Assembly: GCF_002093625.1 (NCBI RefSeq)
Contig: NZ_MRWD01000038.1
Location: 1 to 54,366 of the forward strand
Source: Rouxiella silvae
GTDB taxonomy: Bacteria; Pseudomonadota; Gammaproteobacteria; Enterobacterales; Enterobacteriaceae
Direction of reading: 5' to 3'
DNA: 54,366 nucleotides
Below are positions 40,621 through 50,750 of the stretch, in pieces (within the stretch, counting starts at the first letter, position 1; every line of letters begins with the position of its first letter). A program made the position numbers and the translations under genes. The notes beneath the pieces are model-generated. The model did no database searches and had not been told where the DNA came from. It saw only the letters and a list, made by a program, of their open reading frames with translations.

Positions 40621-42771
40621 ATGAATATTATCGCCATCATGCGCCCTGAAGGGGTTTATTACAAAGATGAGCCGATCCGCGAGCTGGATGCCGCTCTTAA
40701 CGTCGCGGGTTTTAAAACAATTTATCCCCGTGACAAAGCCGACCTGCTGAAGCTTATAGAAAGCAATGCGCGTATTTGCGGGGTGATTTTCGACTGGGAT
40801 CTGCACAGCACAGAGTTGTGCGTGGAAATCAACGAGCTGAACGAGTACCTGCCGCTCTACGCTTTTATTAATACCCATTCCACGATGGATGTTAGCGTGC
40901 ATGATATGCGCATGGTGCTGTATTTCTTTGAATATGCGCTGAACGCCTCTGAAGACATTGCCAAGCGTATTCGCCAATACACTGATGAATATATTGATCA
41001 GATTACGCCGCCACTGACCAAGGCATTGTTTAATTATGTTGAAGAAGGGAAGTACACCTTCTGCACGCCCGGGCATATGGCGGGAACTGCGTTTCTGAAA
41101 AGCCCGGTAGGCACGCTGTTTTATGACTTTTTTGGTGCCAAAACGTTGAAGGCCGATGTGTCGATTTCGGTCACCGAACTGGGTTCGCTGCTCGACCATA
41201 CTGGCCCACATCTTGAGGCTGAAGAATATATTGCTCGCACCTTTGGCGCCGAGCAAAGCTATATCGTGACCAACGGTACATCTACCGCGAACAAAATTGT
41301 TGGGATGTATTCAGCGCCCGCAGGCAGTACCGTTCTGATTGACCGCAACTGTCATAAGTCTTTGGCACATCTGATGATGATGACCAACATTGTGCCTATT
41401 TATCTGCGCCCGCTGCGTAATGCCTACGGAATTCTGGGCGGTATTCCACAGCGTGAGTTTACCCGCGACAGTATTGCGGCCAAGGTGGCTCAAACTGAAA
41501 ATGCCACGTGGCCAGTGCATGCAGTTATCACCAACTCAACCTACGATGGTCTGCTGTACAATACTGATTATATTAAAAATACCCTCGAGGTTGCGTCGAT
41601 TCATTTTGATTCGGCGTGGGTGCCTTACACTAACTTTCACCCAATTTATGATGGCAAAAGCGGCATGAGTGGCGATCGCATCGAGGGTAAAGTCATCTAT
41701 GAAACGCAGTCCACTCATAAGCTGCTGGCGGCCTTCTCGCAGGCCTCGATGATCCACATCAAAGGTGATTACAACGAAAGCACTTTTAATGAAGCCTACA
41801 TGATGCACACCACCACTTCACCCAATTACGGTATTGTTGCGTCCGCGGAAACGGCTGCGGCGATGCTGCGCGGCAATCCGGGGCGCAGACTGATCAATCG
41901 CTCCGTGGAGAGGGCGCTGCATTTTCGTAAAGAGATCCAGCGACTGCGCGAAGAAACTGACGGATGGTTTTACGACGTATGGCAGCCAGAAGACATTGAC
42001 GAGGCGGAATGCTGGCCGCTTAATCCAGACGACAACTGGCACGGCTTCGCCAACGCCGACACTGATCACATGTATCTTGATCCGATCAAAGTCACCATCT
42101 TGACGCCGGGAATGGACGAAACTGGCAAGCTTGAGGGCGAGGGAATTCCCGCCGCGCTGGTGGCCAAGTTCCTTGATGAGCGTGGCGTAGTGGTTGAGAA
42201 GACAGGTCCTTATAATTTGCTGTTTCTGTTTAGCATTGGCATCGATAAAACCAAGTCGATGAGCCTGATGCGCGGTCTGACCGATTTCAAACGCGCCTAT
42301 GATCTTAATCTGCGGGTGAAGAATATGCTGCCGGATCTTTACGCCGAAGACCCTGATTTTTATCGCCATATGCGCATTCAGGATTTGGCTCAGGGGATCC
42401 ACAGACTCATCGTGCATCACGACCTCCCTTCGTTGATGCTTAAGGCATTCGACGTCTTGCCCGAAATGAAAATGACCCCTTATGAGATGTTCCAGCATCA
42501 GGTGCGCGGCAACATTGAAGAGTGTGAAATCGATCAACTGGTCGGCAAAGTGGCAGCGAATATGATCCTGCCTTATCCTCCGGGCGTTCCGGTGGTGATG
42601 CCGGGTGAGATGATTACCCAGGAGAGCCGCGCCGTACTTGATTTCCTGCTGATGCTTTGCTCGATTGGCGAGCATTTCCCAGGTTTTGAAACGGATATAC
42701 ACGGAGCGAAACTGACCGAAGACGGGAGATATTTAGTCAAAGTGCTTAAAACAGAGGTGCTCAATGCTTAA
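40621..42771 (+). CDS. ldcC: Lysine decarboxylase LdcC (constitutive type)
   Basis: A PLP-dependent ornithine/lysine/arginine decarboxylase family enzyme converting lysine to cadaverine. The 716-residue product has an N-terminal wing domain (MNIIAIMRPEGVYYKDEP), the fold-type I core with TNGTSTANKIVGM, and PLP Lys367 in ETQSTHKLLAAF. The C-terminal part has HGAKLTEDGRYLVKVLK. The genome position after accA identifies it as LdcC rather than the acid-inducible CadA. It overlaps yaeR by 8 bases. Confidence 0.95.
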   Translation: MNIIAIMRPEGVYYKDEPIRELDAALNVAGFKTIYPRDKADLLKLIESNARICGVIFDWDLHSTELCVEINELNEYLPLYAFINTHSTMDVSVHDMRMVLYFFEYALNASEDIAKRIRQYTDEYIDQITPPLTKALFNYVEEGKYTFCTPGHMAGTAFLKSPVGTLFYDFFGAKTLKADVSISVTELGSLLDHTGPHLEAEEYIARTFGAEQSYIVTNGTSTANKIVGMYSAPAGSTVLIDRNCHKSLAHLMMMTNIVPIYLRPLRNAYGILGGIPQREFTRDSIAAKVAQTENATWPVHAVITNSTYDGLLYNTDYIKNTLEVASIHFDSAWVPYTNFHPIYDGKSGMSGDRIEGKVIYETQSTHKLLAAFSQASMIHIKGDYNESTFNEAYMMHTTTSPNYGIVASAETAAAMLRGNPGRRLINRSVERALHFRKEIQRLREETDGWFYDVWQPEDIDEAECWPLNPDDNWHGFANADTDHMYLDPIKVTILTPGMDETGKLEGEGIPAALVAKFLDERGVVVEKTGPYNLLFLFSIGIDKTKSMSLMRGLTDFKRAYDLNLRVKNMLPDLYAEDPDFYRHMRIQDLAQGIHRLIVHHDLPSLMLKAFDVLPEMKMTPYEMFQHQVRGNIEECEIDQLVGKVAANMILPYPPGVPVVMPGEMITQESRAVLDFLLMLCSIGEHFPGFETDIHGAKLTEDGRYLVKVLKTEVLNA

Positions 42772-43156
42772 TTTACGACAAATCCACCACATCGCGATTA
42801 TTGCCAGCGATTATGAAGTCAGTAAAAAATTCTACTGCGGCGTGCTGGGCTTTGAACTACTGGGTGAGGTTTATCGCGAGGCGCGTGACTCGTGGATGGG
42901 GAACCTGGCGTTGAACGGACTGTATCAGATTGAGCTTTTCAGCTTTCCTTCTGTACCTGCGCGCTTGAGCCATCCTGAAGCCTGCGGCCTGCGTCATCTG
43001 GCTTTCAGCGTCAATGATATTGAGGCCTCTGTAGCGCATCTTACCGCGGCAGGCATTGTGTGCGAGCCGGTGCGTATTGACGAGTATACCGGCAAGAAAT
43101 TTACCTTCTTTTCCGATCCGGATCATTTGCCTTTAGAACTTTATGAGGCTGACTAA
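42764..43156 (+). CDS. yaeR: VOC-family (glyoxalase/dioxygenase fold) protein YaeR
   Basis: A metal-binding vicinal-oxygen-chelate protein of unknown substrate, 130 residues. It shows the paired beta-alpha-beta-beta-beta modules: HHIAIIASDYEVSKKFYCGVLGF at the start and LRHLAFSVNDIEASVAHL in the second half. Candidate metal ligands are the early His (HHIAI), Glu in QIELFSF, His in LRHLAF and Glu in PLELYE. It overlaps ldcC and leads into tilS, as in E. coli. Confidence 0.93.
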   Translation: MLNLRQIHHIAIIASDYEVSKKFYCGVLGFELLGEVYREARDSWMGNLALNGLYQIELFSFPSVPARLSHPEACGLRHLAFSVNDIEASVAHLTAAGIVCEPVRIDEYTGKKFTFFSDPDHLPLELYEAD

Positions 43157-43192
43157 AGGCGATGCGTCAACTTTACATAGCGGAAATTATTG

Positions 43193-44512
43193 ATGCTGCT
43201 TGAACACCTGACCCAACTTTTAGGCGATAAAAGTCGCCTCTGCGTTGCCTTTAGCGGGGGACTCGACTCCACGGTGTTGCTGCACGCGCTGGTTCAGCTT
43301 AGGGCCAGCTCAATGCCGCACTTGCAGCTTCGCGCTGTGCACGTTAATCATGGTTTAAGTACTCACGCGCAGCGATGGAGTGACAGCTGTCGTGAACGGT
43401 GTGGGCATTGGCAGGTCGATTTTTTAGCGATCAGTGTGACCGTCGATGCTCGCGCTGGGGGAGTCGAAGCGGCAGCGCGCGGTGCTCGCTATCAGGCACT
43501 CGACGGCAATTTGCAGGAGGGTGAAACGCTGCTTACGGCTCAACACCTTAACGATCAGTGTGAGACTTTTTTGCTGGCGTTAAAGCGTGGCAGCGGGCCT
43601 GCTGGATTATCGTCAATGAGCGCCAGCACAACGCTTGGTGCCCACGCGCTGTTGAGACCGCTGCTTTACGTTGAGCGCGAAAAGCTTGAAGACTATGCGC
43701 GTCTGCACCAGCTTGACTGGGTTGAAGATGACAGCAATCAGAACTCGCGTTTCGATCGCAATTTTTTACGCCTTGAGGTGCTGCCGTTGCTTTATCAGCG
43801 CTGGCCGCATTTCGCCGCTGCGACCGCCCGCAGCGCCATCCTGTGCGCCGAGCAGGAGTCTTTACTCGATGAACTGTTGCAGGAAGGGCTTGAGCAGCTT
43901 ATTGATGAGAAAGGCAGCCTGTCGATTACCGGACTGCAATCGCTTTCTGCGCCGCGCCGCTTTGCTTTGATCCGCCGCTGGCTGGCCATACAAGGTGCTA
44001 AGATGCCCTCACGCGAGCAGTTGCAGCGTATCTGGGATGAAGTGGCGACTAGCCAGGAAGATGCGGAACCGCAGTTGCGCCTCGGTGAAAACAGCATTAG
44101 GCGCTTTCGCCAACGGTTGTACTGGTTAAGGCCGATGCAGTCGCTGAAAGAAACGGTGCTTGACTGGGCGGGGGATAAACCATTGGATCTGCCTGATGGT
44201 CTGGGAACACTTACCCTTGATAACTCGGCGCAGCAGGGGCAGTGGGTACGTAAACCGTACGCTAACGAGACGCTGAGTGTAAGATTTCATGCCAGAGGTT
44301 ATCTGCACATCGTTGGCCGTGACCGTTCGCGGCAAATAAAAAAACTGTGGCAGGAGCTAAACGTTCCCCCTTGGGAACGAGAGCGTATTCCGCTGATTTT
44401 TTACAATGAAAAACCGATTGCAGCGGCTGGTCTATTCATTACCCACGAAGCGCTGACCCAAGGCCCACAAGAGGCTCATTGGTCGCTGCTTTGGAAAACA
44501 GAAAGCGAATAA
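43193..44512 (+). CDS. tilS: tRNA(Ile)-lysidine synthase TilS
   Basis: TilS ligates lysine to C34 of tRNA-Ile (CAU), changing codon reading from AUG to AUA and identity from Met to Ile. The 439-residue product has the PP-loop ATPase motif SGGLDST at residues 21-27 and HLNDQCETFLLALKRGSGPAGLSSM. A tRNA-binding linker and C-terminal domain with WRF-type helices follow. ATG 43193 is chosen over the TTG one codon earlier; the Shine-Dalgarno is weak. Confidence 0.96.
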   Translation: MLLEHLTQLLGDKSRLCVAFSGGLDSTVLLHALVQLRASSMPHLQLRAVHVNHGLSTHAQRWSDSCRERCGHWQVDFLAISVTVDARAGGVEAAARGARYQALDGNLQEGETLLTAQHLNDQCETFLLALKRGSGPAGLSSMSASTTLGAHALLRPLLYVEREKLEDYARLHQLDWVEDDSNQNSRFDRNFLRLEVLPLLYQRWPHFAAATARSAILCAEQESLLDELLQEGLEQLIDEKGSLSITGLQSLSAPRRFALIRRWLAIQGAKMPSREQLQRIWDEVATSQEDAEPQLRLGENSIRRFRQRLYWLRPMQSLKETVLDWAGDKPLDLPDGLGTLTLDNSAQQGQWVRKPYANETLSVRFHARGYLHIVGRDRSRQIKKLWQELNVPPWERERIPLIFYNEKPIAAAGLFITHEALTQGPQEAHWSLLWKTESE

Positions 44513-44547
44513 CTTTACCGCCGGGTTGAACCGGTTTGGGAGCAATG

Positions 44548-44874
44548 ATGTATGTTATAAAGAATGGCGCACTGGGCTTGGCTTTGGCGTGGTTGAGTAT
44601 CACTTTGCCGGCGATGGCTGAGGGAAATATCGCCAACGGTCAAGCGAAGTCTGCCAGCTGTGCCGCCTGTCATGGCGCAACGGGCAAAGCCAGCAACACG
44701 CTTTATCCTAATCTTGCCGGACAAAATGAAGCTTATTTGGCGTTGGCGTTGCAGGATTATAAGAAAGGGAGCAGGACGGGCGGGCAGGCCGGAATTATGC
44801 AGGCATTTACTTCGGCGCTTACAGAGCAGGATATCGATGACTTGGCGGCATACTATGCGGCACAAAAGCCTTAA
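44548..44874 (+). CDS. Small periplasmic class I cytochrome c
   Basis: A single-haem c-type cytochrome of 108 residues; redox partner unknown. A signal peptide of about 24 residues (hydrophobic core LGLALAWLSITL, cleavage after PAMA) precedes haem-attachment motif CAACH at residues 38-42. The likely distal ligand is Met84 in GGQAGIMQAF. The pattern GxAKSASCAACHG and YPNLAGQNEAYL resembles the cytochrome c553/c4 half-domain family. GGGAG lies 5 bases before ATG 44548 and only 2 before ATG 44545. Not found at this place in E. coli, so it is an accessory gene inserted between tilS and rof. It depends on the Ccm haem-ligation system elsewhere. Confidence 0.88.
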   Translation: MYVIKNGALGLALAWLSITLPAMAEGNIANGQAKSASCAACHGATGKASNTLYPNLAGQNEAYLALALQDYKKGSRTGGQAGIMQAFTSALTEQDIDDLAAYYAAQKP

Positions 44875-44913
44875 AATACATAAGGTGGCTTAGAGGATAA
44901 TCTGCAAAGAAAA

Positions 44914-44947
44914 ACGGGCAATCTTAAGATTGCCCGTCAACGTTTTT
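44914..44947. terminator. Bidirectional terminator between cytochrome c and rof
   Basis: A perfect 24-base palindrome, ACGGGCAATCTT with AAGATTGCCCGT (44914-44937), has TTTTT on the minus-strand side and a T-run (CAACGTTTTTT) on the plus side. It serves both converging transcripts. Confidence 0.88.
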
Positions 44948-44970
44948 TCGTTTGGTGATGACCGTAGAAG

Positions 44971-45478
<508 letters not shown>

Positions 45479-45639
45479 TCACTCCCCCACAGTAAGCTAA
45501 AACCTTTTAACTGGGAAAAGATAAACTTCCGTTATTAAACGACTATAGCACAGAGCGGCGTGAGTTATCAGGTTGGGCACCAAGCTTTATATTATGTTGA
45601 TATCAAGTACAATGTGCGTCCATTACTTAGAGGTTCCCC

Positions 45640-46203
45640 ATGGCGTTAAAAGCAACAATTTATAAAGCCGCAGTCAATATTGCCGATATGGATCGCAATT
45701 TTTTCTACGATGCCAACCTCACACTGGCCCAGCACCCGTCGGAAACCGAGCAGCGCATGATGCTCCGCCTACTTGCTTGGATTTGCCACGCCGACGAACG
45801 TTTGAGTTTCACACGCGGCCTGAGTGCCGAAGACGAGCCTGAAATCTGGCGTAAAAACGATCACAGCGGCATCGAGCTGTGGGTCGAATTGGGTCTGCCG
45901 GATGAGAAGCGTCTGAAAAAAGCCTGTAACCAGTCGCGCACTGTGGTGCTTTACGCGTATGGTGAGCGAGCTGCCAAGGTTTGGTGGTCGCAGGTGCAAA
46001 ATAAAGTCAGCCAATTTTCCAACCTGAGCGTTCGTTACATCGACGATGAACTCTTGGCGCAGCTGGTGTCCTTTTGCCAACGTAATATGGTGTTGCAGGC
46101 AACCCTGCAGGACGATGCTATCTGGCTTTCCGATGCCCAGAATAACGTAGAGATTCACTTCGAAGAGTGGAAAGACGGTAACTGGAAGCAGGCGGTGCAG
46201 TAA
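45640..46203 (+). CDS. yaeQ: YaeQ family protein
   Basis: A cytosolic protein of 187 residues with a PD-(D/E)XK nuclease-like fold in the family; biochemical function unproven. It shows [26 protein letters not shown], the [29 protein letters not shown] block with the acid residues, and [15 protein letters not shown] 45640 is near GAGG. arfB begins one base after its stop, so the two are translationally coupled. Confidence 0.94.
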   Translation: MALKATIYKAAVNIADMDRNFFYDANLTLAQHPSETEQRMMLRLLAWICHADERLSFTRGLSAEDEPEIWRKNDHSGIELWVELGLPDEKRLKKACNQSRTVVLYAYGERAAKVWWSQVQNKVSQFSNLSVRYIDDELLAQLVSFCQRNMVLQATLQDDAIWLSDAQNNVEIHFEEWKDGNWKQAVQ

Positions 46204-46204
46204 G

Positions 46205-46615
46205 GTGTTAATTTTATCCGGCAGTCTCGAAATCCCCGATGGTGACGTTGAACTCACCGCAATCCGCGCACAAGGGAACGGTGGTCAGAACGTTAATAAA
46301 ACCTCTATCGCGATTCACCTGCGTTTTGATATTAAAGCATCGAGCCTGCCAGAGTATTACCAGCAACGTTTATTAGCGTTTAAGCATCATTTAATTACTG
46401 CAGAAGGTATTGTGATAATTAAAGCGCAGGAATACCGCAGTCAGGAACAGAATCGTGAAGCGGCACTCGCCCGGTTATCTACCCTTATTAGTCAGGCAAT
46501 GGTGGTAGAAAAGCCGCGACGCGCGACTAAACCCACGCGTGGGTCTAAAATTCGTCGGGTAGAGAGTAAAGTGCGCAAAGGTGCCACCAAAGCGCTGAGA
46601 GGCAAAATTCGTTAG
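46205..46615 (+). CDS. arfB: Alternative ribosome-rescue factor ArfB (YaeJ)
   Basis: ArfB is a peptidyl-tRNA hydrolase that frees ribosomes stalled without a stop codon, a backup to tmRNA. The 136-residue product has the catalytic GGQ at residues 26-28 in [15 protein letters not shown] long, very basic C-terminal tail ([20 protein letters not shown]...) enters the empty mRNA channel. It starts with GTG directly after yaeQ. Confidence 0.96.
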   Translation: MLILSGSLEIPDGDVELTAIRAQGNGGQNVNKTSIAIHLRFDIKASSLPEYYQQRLLAFKHHLITAEGIVIIKAQEYRSQEQNREAALARLSTLISQAMVVEKPRRATKPTRGSKIRRVESKVRKGATKALRGKIR

Positions 46616-46678
46616 TTCTGGCCGTTTAATCATGGTGGAAAGGGCGATATAAAGATCAAAACGCAGTGGGAGAAAACT

Positions 46679-47371
46679 GTGAAAAAAATAATGATTACTG
46701 TGGGGCTGACTTTCAGCCTGTTGTCGCTATTCGGATGTCACAACAAGATTTTTGCACAAGAACAGCCCTTTGAGGCAATGCAGCAGAGCTATAAAGGCGT
46801 GCTGCCCTGCGCTGACTGCAGTGGAATTGAAACCTCGCTGTTTTTACAACAGGATGGGACTTATATTCTGCGAGAAGTTTACCAGGTTAAACCAAAAGAG
46901 GATCAGGCGTTTGCGCAGTACGGAAAATGGGCGCGAACTGCCGACAAACTGGTGTTAACCGAAGCCAACGGAGAGAAGCGTTATTTCCGTCCGGTGGGGG
47001 ATAACCTTGAGATGCTGGATATTCACGGCGATCCTATCCAATCGAAAACGCCGCATCTCGCCATGCATTATCAGCTGCAACCGGCCGAGCAACGTATGCC
47101 AGAAACGCCGATGCCGCTGAGCGGTATGGTGCGATATCAGGCCGATAACGTGGTGTTCACCGACTGTACTACTGGGAAAGTCATTCCAATGGCAACCAGC
47201 AGTATGCTGCACAAGGCCTATATGAATATGCCTCACTCACCGGACCAACTGGTGTTTGTCTCAATGGACGGGCACTTCCAGGTTGAGCCGGGCGGTGATG
47301 ATGGCCGCGGTCACAAGCTGTTGGTAGCCGACAGCAACATCAGTTTGGATCCCGGCAAGAACTGCCAATAA
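46679..47371 (+). CDS. nlpE: Envelope stress lipoprotein NlpE (CutF)
   Basis: NlpE is an outer-membrane lipoprotein that activates the Cpx response on surface contact, lipoprotein mis-sorting or oxidative stress. The 230-residue precursor has a signal ending in the lipobox LFGC (Cys20). The N-terminal beta-barrel domain has the CxxC pair Cys44-Cys47 (VLPCADCSGIETSLFL). A C-terminal domain carries cysteines in FTDCTTGK and at the penultimate residue, which probably form the redox-sensing disulfide. It starts with GTG. Residues 22-40 differ from E. coli and are shorter. Confidence 0.93.
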   Translation: MKKIMITVGLTFSLLSLFGCHNKIFAQEQPFEAMQQSYKGVLPCADCSGIETSLFLQQDGTYILREVYQVKPKEDQAFAQYGKWARTADKLVLTEANGEKRYFRPVGDNLEMLDIHGDPIQSKTPHLAMHYQLQPAEQRMPETPMPLSGMVRYQADNVVFTDCTTGKVIPMATSSMLHKAYMNMPHSPDQLVFVSMDGHFQVEPGGDDGRGHKLLVADSNISLDPGKNCQ

Positions 47372-47387
47372 GTTCCGAGATCAAAAT

Positions 47388-47428
47388 AAAACGCCCGCCG
47401 ATGCAGTAGTCAAAGGCGGGCGTTTTTA
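47388..47428 (+). terminator. nlpE terminator
   Basis: The stem AAAACGCCCGCC/GGCGGGCGTTTT with a 15-base loop is followed by T. Confidence 0.88.
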
Positions 47429-47444
47429 TAGAACGATAATCAAT

Positions 47445-47478
47445 AAAAAGGCCAGCGAGTTACGCGCTGGCCTTTTTT
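47445..47478 (-). terminator. proS terminator
   Basis: The stem GGCCAGCG/CGCTGGCC is flanked by A on the left and TTTTTT on the right. On the minus strand it ends proS, whose stop lies next to it; it can also act on plus-strand transcripts. Confidence 0.88.
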
Positions 47479-47479
47479 A

Positions 47480-49198
47480 TTAGCGTGGGATCTGGCTCAG
47501 CAGATATTCAACGATATCGCTTTGCTTAATCATCTGCTTTTCACCGCTGCGGCGGTTTTTATATTCAAGCTCTTCTGCGTCGAGATTGCGCTCGCCGATC
47601 ACCACCTGGTGCGGAACGCCAATCAGTTCCATGTCAGCAAACATCACGCCCGGACGCTCTTTACGGTCGTCGAGAATAACGTCAATGCCTTTGGCACGCA
47701 GAGTCTGATAAAGCGCTTCAGCTGCGTCTTTCACGCGAAATGACTTGCTCATGTTCATAGGCAGAATAGCCACCTGGAAAGGCGCAATAGCGTCTGGCCA
47801 GATAATACCGCGACCGTCGTGGTTCTGTTCAATCGCGGCGGCAACTACGCGAGTTACACCAATCCCGTAACAGCCCATAGTCATCAGCTGATTCTTGCCG
47901 TCTTCGCCCTGAACGGTGGCCTTCATGGCTTCCGAATACTTGGTGCCCAGTTGGAAGATATGACCGACTTCGATACCGCGCTTGATAAGCAGCGTCCCTT
48001 TGCCGTCTGGGCTGGCATCGCCTTCGACTACGTTGCGCAGGTCAGCCACTTCAGGCAGCGCAAGATCACGCTCCCAGTTAATGCCGAAGTAGTGCTTACC
48101 GTCAATGTTGGCACCGGCGCTGAAGTCGCTCATGGCGGCAACGGTGCGGTCAACTACGACAGGCATCACCAGATTGATTGGGCCAAGCGAACCTGGACCG
48201 GCGTTAACCAGCGCACGAATTTCGTCTTCGGTGGCGAAGGTCAGCGGTGAAGCAACCTGCGACAATTTTTCAGCTTTGATCTCGTTCAGCTCGTGGTCAC
48301 CACGAACCAATAGCGCAACCAGAGCGTGAGCACTGCCTTCTGTGGCGCGAACCATCAGCGTTTTCACGGTTTTTTCGACCGGTAGCTGGAATTGCTCAAC
48401 CAGCTCGGCGATGGTTTTGGCGTTTGGCGTATCGATAATACGCAATTCTTCTGTCGCTGGGCCGCGCGGTGCAGCAGGGGCCACGGCTTCAGCTTTTTCG
48501 ATGTTGGCCGCGTAGTCTGATTCAGTAGAGAAAATAACGTCATCTTCACCGCTTTCTGCCAGCACCTGGAATTCGTGCGATGCACTTCCGCCGATAGAGC
48601 CGGTATCTGCCTCAACGGCGCGGAAATCAAGGCCCATGCGACTAAAGATTTTACTGTAGGCCGCATACATCGCGTCGTAGGTTTCCTGAAGTGATTCCTG
48701 AGTGGTGTGGAAAGAGTAGGCGTCTTTCATCAGGAATTCACGCGAGCGCATCACGCCAAAGCGCGGACGCACTTCGTCGCGGAATTTGGTCTGGATCTGG
48801 AAAAAGTTAAGCGGCAGCTGCTTATAAGAGCTGATTTCAGTGCGCATCAAATCGGTAACAACTTCTTCATGCGTAGGGCCGAGCACGAAGGCGCGCTCAC
48901 CGCGGTCAACAAAACGCAGCAACTCTGGGCCGTATTGCTCCCAACGTCCACTCTCCTGCCACAGGTCGCCGGGCTGTACGACGGGCATCGAGATTTCGAT
49001 TGCGCAAGCGTTGTTCATCTCTTCGCGCACGATGTTTTCGACTTTTTTCAGAACACGCAGACCGGTTGGCATCCAGGTATAAAGACCTGAGGCCAGTTTG
49101 CGGATCATTCCGGCGCGCAGCATCAGCTGGTGGCTGATGACTTCGGCGTCGGCTGGCGTCTCCTTCAGAGTGGAGAGCAGATATTGTGTTGTACGCAT
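47480..49198 (-). CDS. proS: Prolyl-tRNA synthetase
   Basis: ProS charges tRNA-Pro and edits mischarged Ala-tRNA-Pro. The 572-residue product is of the bacterial type. It has a class II core (motif 2 [20 protein letters not shown] and motif 3 [14 protein letters not shown]), an inserted editing domain (about residues 225-400) and a C-terminal anticodon-binding domain. The length matches E. coli (572). Confidence 0.97.
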   Translation of the reverse strand: MRTTQYLLSTLKETPADAEVISHQLMLRAGMIRKLASGLYTWMPTGLRVLKKVENIVREEMNNACAIEISMPVVQPGDLWQESGRWEQYGPELLRFVDRGERAFVLGPTHEEVVTDLMRTEISSYKQLPLNFFQIQTKFRDEVRPRFGVMRSREFLMKDAYSFHTTQESLQETYDAMYAAYSKIFSRMGLDFRAVEADTGSIGGSASHEFQVLAESGEDDVIFSTESDYAANIEKAEAVAPAAPRGPATEELRIIDTPNAKTIAELVEQFQLPVEKTVKTLMVRATEGSAHALVALLVRGDHELNEIKAEKLSQVASPLTFATEDEIRALVNAGPGSLGPINLVMPVVVDRTVAAMSDFSAGANIDGKHYFGINWERDLALPEVADLRNVVEGDASPDGKGTLLIKRGIEVGHIFQLGTKYSEAMKATVQGEDGKNQLMTMGCYGIGVTRVVAAAIEQNHDGRGIIWPDAIAPFQVAILPMNMSKSFRVKDAAEALYQTLRAKGIDVILDDRKERPGVMFADMELIGVPHQVVIGERNLDAEELEYKNRRSGEKQMIKQSDIVEYLLSQIPR

Positions 49199-49386
49199 GA
49201 TGTGTTGGTTCCGTTAGCACTGCAAATCGTCCGCAGACCAAAAAGGGCCTGCCAGAACGTGAAAATATTCGAATTATCACCGGTCACTCATAAACCCATT
49301 AACCGCCGCTACTCTCAACACAGCAATAGCCTGCGGTCAGTTAGTTTACCAGTGACCGACGAGAGTCAAAAGAGAACCGCTGAATT

Positions 49387-50094
49387 TTAGTTCGGGTCGA
49401 GTGAAATAACCTGATTCTGATCGGCAATAACCCGCCATTTGACGTTAAATTCCAGCAGGTGGACGGCGTAATCACGCTCCAGTTCTTCACCTTTACGATA
49501 AGCCGGGCGGGGATCCTGGCCTAAAACTTGGGTGATAAAGCGGCGTAAATGGGGATAGCGAGCCAAATTTTCCGCCAGTTGGCTTTCTGCCCGCGGTGAG
49601 AAGGTTACTGGCATCTCAGCCTCGGGAGCCTCTTGTGCAAATCCGGCTACCGCCAACGGTTGGCTTTCGGCAAAGGGCAGGTAGGGCTTGATATCGACAA
49701 CCGGCGTACCGTCGACTAAATCGAGGCTGCCAAGCTGTAAAATCACCTCTTTGCCCTGGCAACGTATCCCTTTCAGTTCCACCAAAGACATGCCGAGCGG
49801 ATTAGGCCGGAAGGTAGAGCGGGTGGCGAAGACGCCGACGCGCGCATTGCCGCCCAATCTTGGCGGGCGTACGGTTGGGCGCCAACCGCCTTCCATGGTT
49901 TGATGGAATATAAACATCACCCAGAGATGGCTGAAGGCTTCCAGGCCACGAACGGCCTCGGCCTGATTATAGGGCGGCAGCAAGTGCAATTCACCGCCGC
50001 CATCTTCTACCAGTCCCGGTTGGCGAGGAACGGCAAACTTCTCTTTATAGGGGGAGTGGATCCTCCCTATTTCATTGAAGGTAAACGCGGTCAT
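49387..50094 (-). CDS. trmO: tRNA (N6-threonylcarbamoyladenosine(37)-N6)-methyltransferase TrmO
   Basis: TrmO (TsaA, YaeB) methylates t6A37 of tRNA-Thr (GGU) to m6t6A using SAM; it is a single-sheeted beta-barrel methyltransferase. The 235-residue product shows IGRIHSPYKEKFAVPRQPGL, SHLWVMFIFH and VGVFATRSTFRPNPLGMSLV. It overlaps rcsF by 4 bases and lies 188 bases upstream of proS. Confidence 0.96.
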   Translation of the reverse strand: MTAFTFNEIGRIHSPYKEKFAVPRQPGLVEDGGGELHLLPPYNQAEAVRGLEAFSHLWVMFIFHQTMEGGWRPTVRPPRLGGNARVGVFATRSTFRPNPLGMSLVELKGIRCQGKEVILQLGSLDLVDGTPVVDIKPYLPFAESQPLAVAGFAQEAPEAEMPVTFSPRAESQLAENLARYPHLRRFITQVLGQDPRPAYRKGEELERDYAVHLLEFNVKWRVIADQNQVISLDPN

Positions 50095-50495
50095 TTAAAG
50101 CTGACGTTAAGCGCAGAACCTTGGCAAACAGCCTGTTGATTACAACCGGCAACGCCTGAAATGATTTGGCACTGATGCAGGAGTACCGCATTAGCCTTCA
50201 TATTTGAGGCGTGAGAAAGCATTCGTCTGCGCGCGTTTGACATGCTGGGTTGCGCATCTTGTGCGCTTACCTGACAAGATTCACCCGACACTTCACCCAG
50301 ATCGCGGAAAGGCGTACCAACAAGCGCTTCTGCATTTTTATAAAGTTTTACCGCCGCAGGGCGGGGCGCGGGTTTAGGCTTAACAGGTTTAGGCTGTTCT
50401 ATGATGGGACGTTCGTTAACGATGGGCTGCGTTTTGTGAGTCGCGGAACATCCAGCTAGCAAAAGGGCTAACAAACATAGAGGTAAAGCACGCAT
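50091..50495 (-). CDS. rcsF: Rcs stress-signalling lipoprotein RcsF
   Basis: RcsF senses outer-membrane and LPS damage and relieves IgaA inhibition to turn on the Rcs phosphorelay. The 134-residue precursor has a signal ending in LAGC (Cys16) and a proline-lysine-rich linker (about residues 30-48) that is threaded through outer-membrane barrels by BamA. The globular domain has Cys74, Cys109, Cys118 and Cys124 in the same positions as E. coli, forming the non-consecutive disulfides. BamA is encoded in this window as well. Confidence 0.96.
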   Translation of the reverse strand: MRALPLCLLALLLAGCSATHKTQPIVNERPIIEQPKPVKPKPAPRPAAVKLYKNAEALVGTPFRDLGEVSGESCQVSAQDAQPSMSNARRRMLSHASNMKANAVLLHQCQIISGVAGCNQQAVCQGSALNVSFK

Positions 50496-50677
50496 GATAT
50501 GTCCTCTGCTCTATACCCATTATTCATAAAAATACGGGGATTTTTGCTTCCTCATTCTGCCGTTATTGGTTTATTAAACGCTCGGAAGTTAGTAAGGCTG
50601 CAACCTATCCGCATTTTGAATGCCATGGGTACATTAATATTGAAAGAAAGAGGCGGTATTGAAGCAAGGTATTGAAC

Positions 50678-50708
50678 AAATAACAAGGCGGGCATAAGCC
50701 CGCCTTGA
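50678..50708 (-). terminator. metNIQ terminator
   Basis: A perfect 10-bp stem, CAAGGCGGGC/GCCCGCCTTG with tetraloop ATAA, is followed on the minus strand by TTATTTG. It closes the metNIQ operon. Confidence 0.85.
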
Positions 50709-50750
50709 CAATATATTATGTAATAAACAATATATTTAGAGAACGACTGA

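Noticed and set aside
41818-42702. A 294-codon open frame on the minus strand
   Set aside because: Mirror of ldcC, with no start signal and no known domain.
50496-50677. Possible second ERIC fragment near ATACCCATTATTC (50514 onward)
   Set aside because: Only the terminal few bases resemble ERIC ends; the core is absent.
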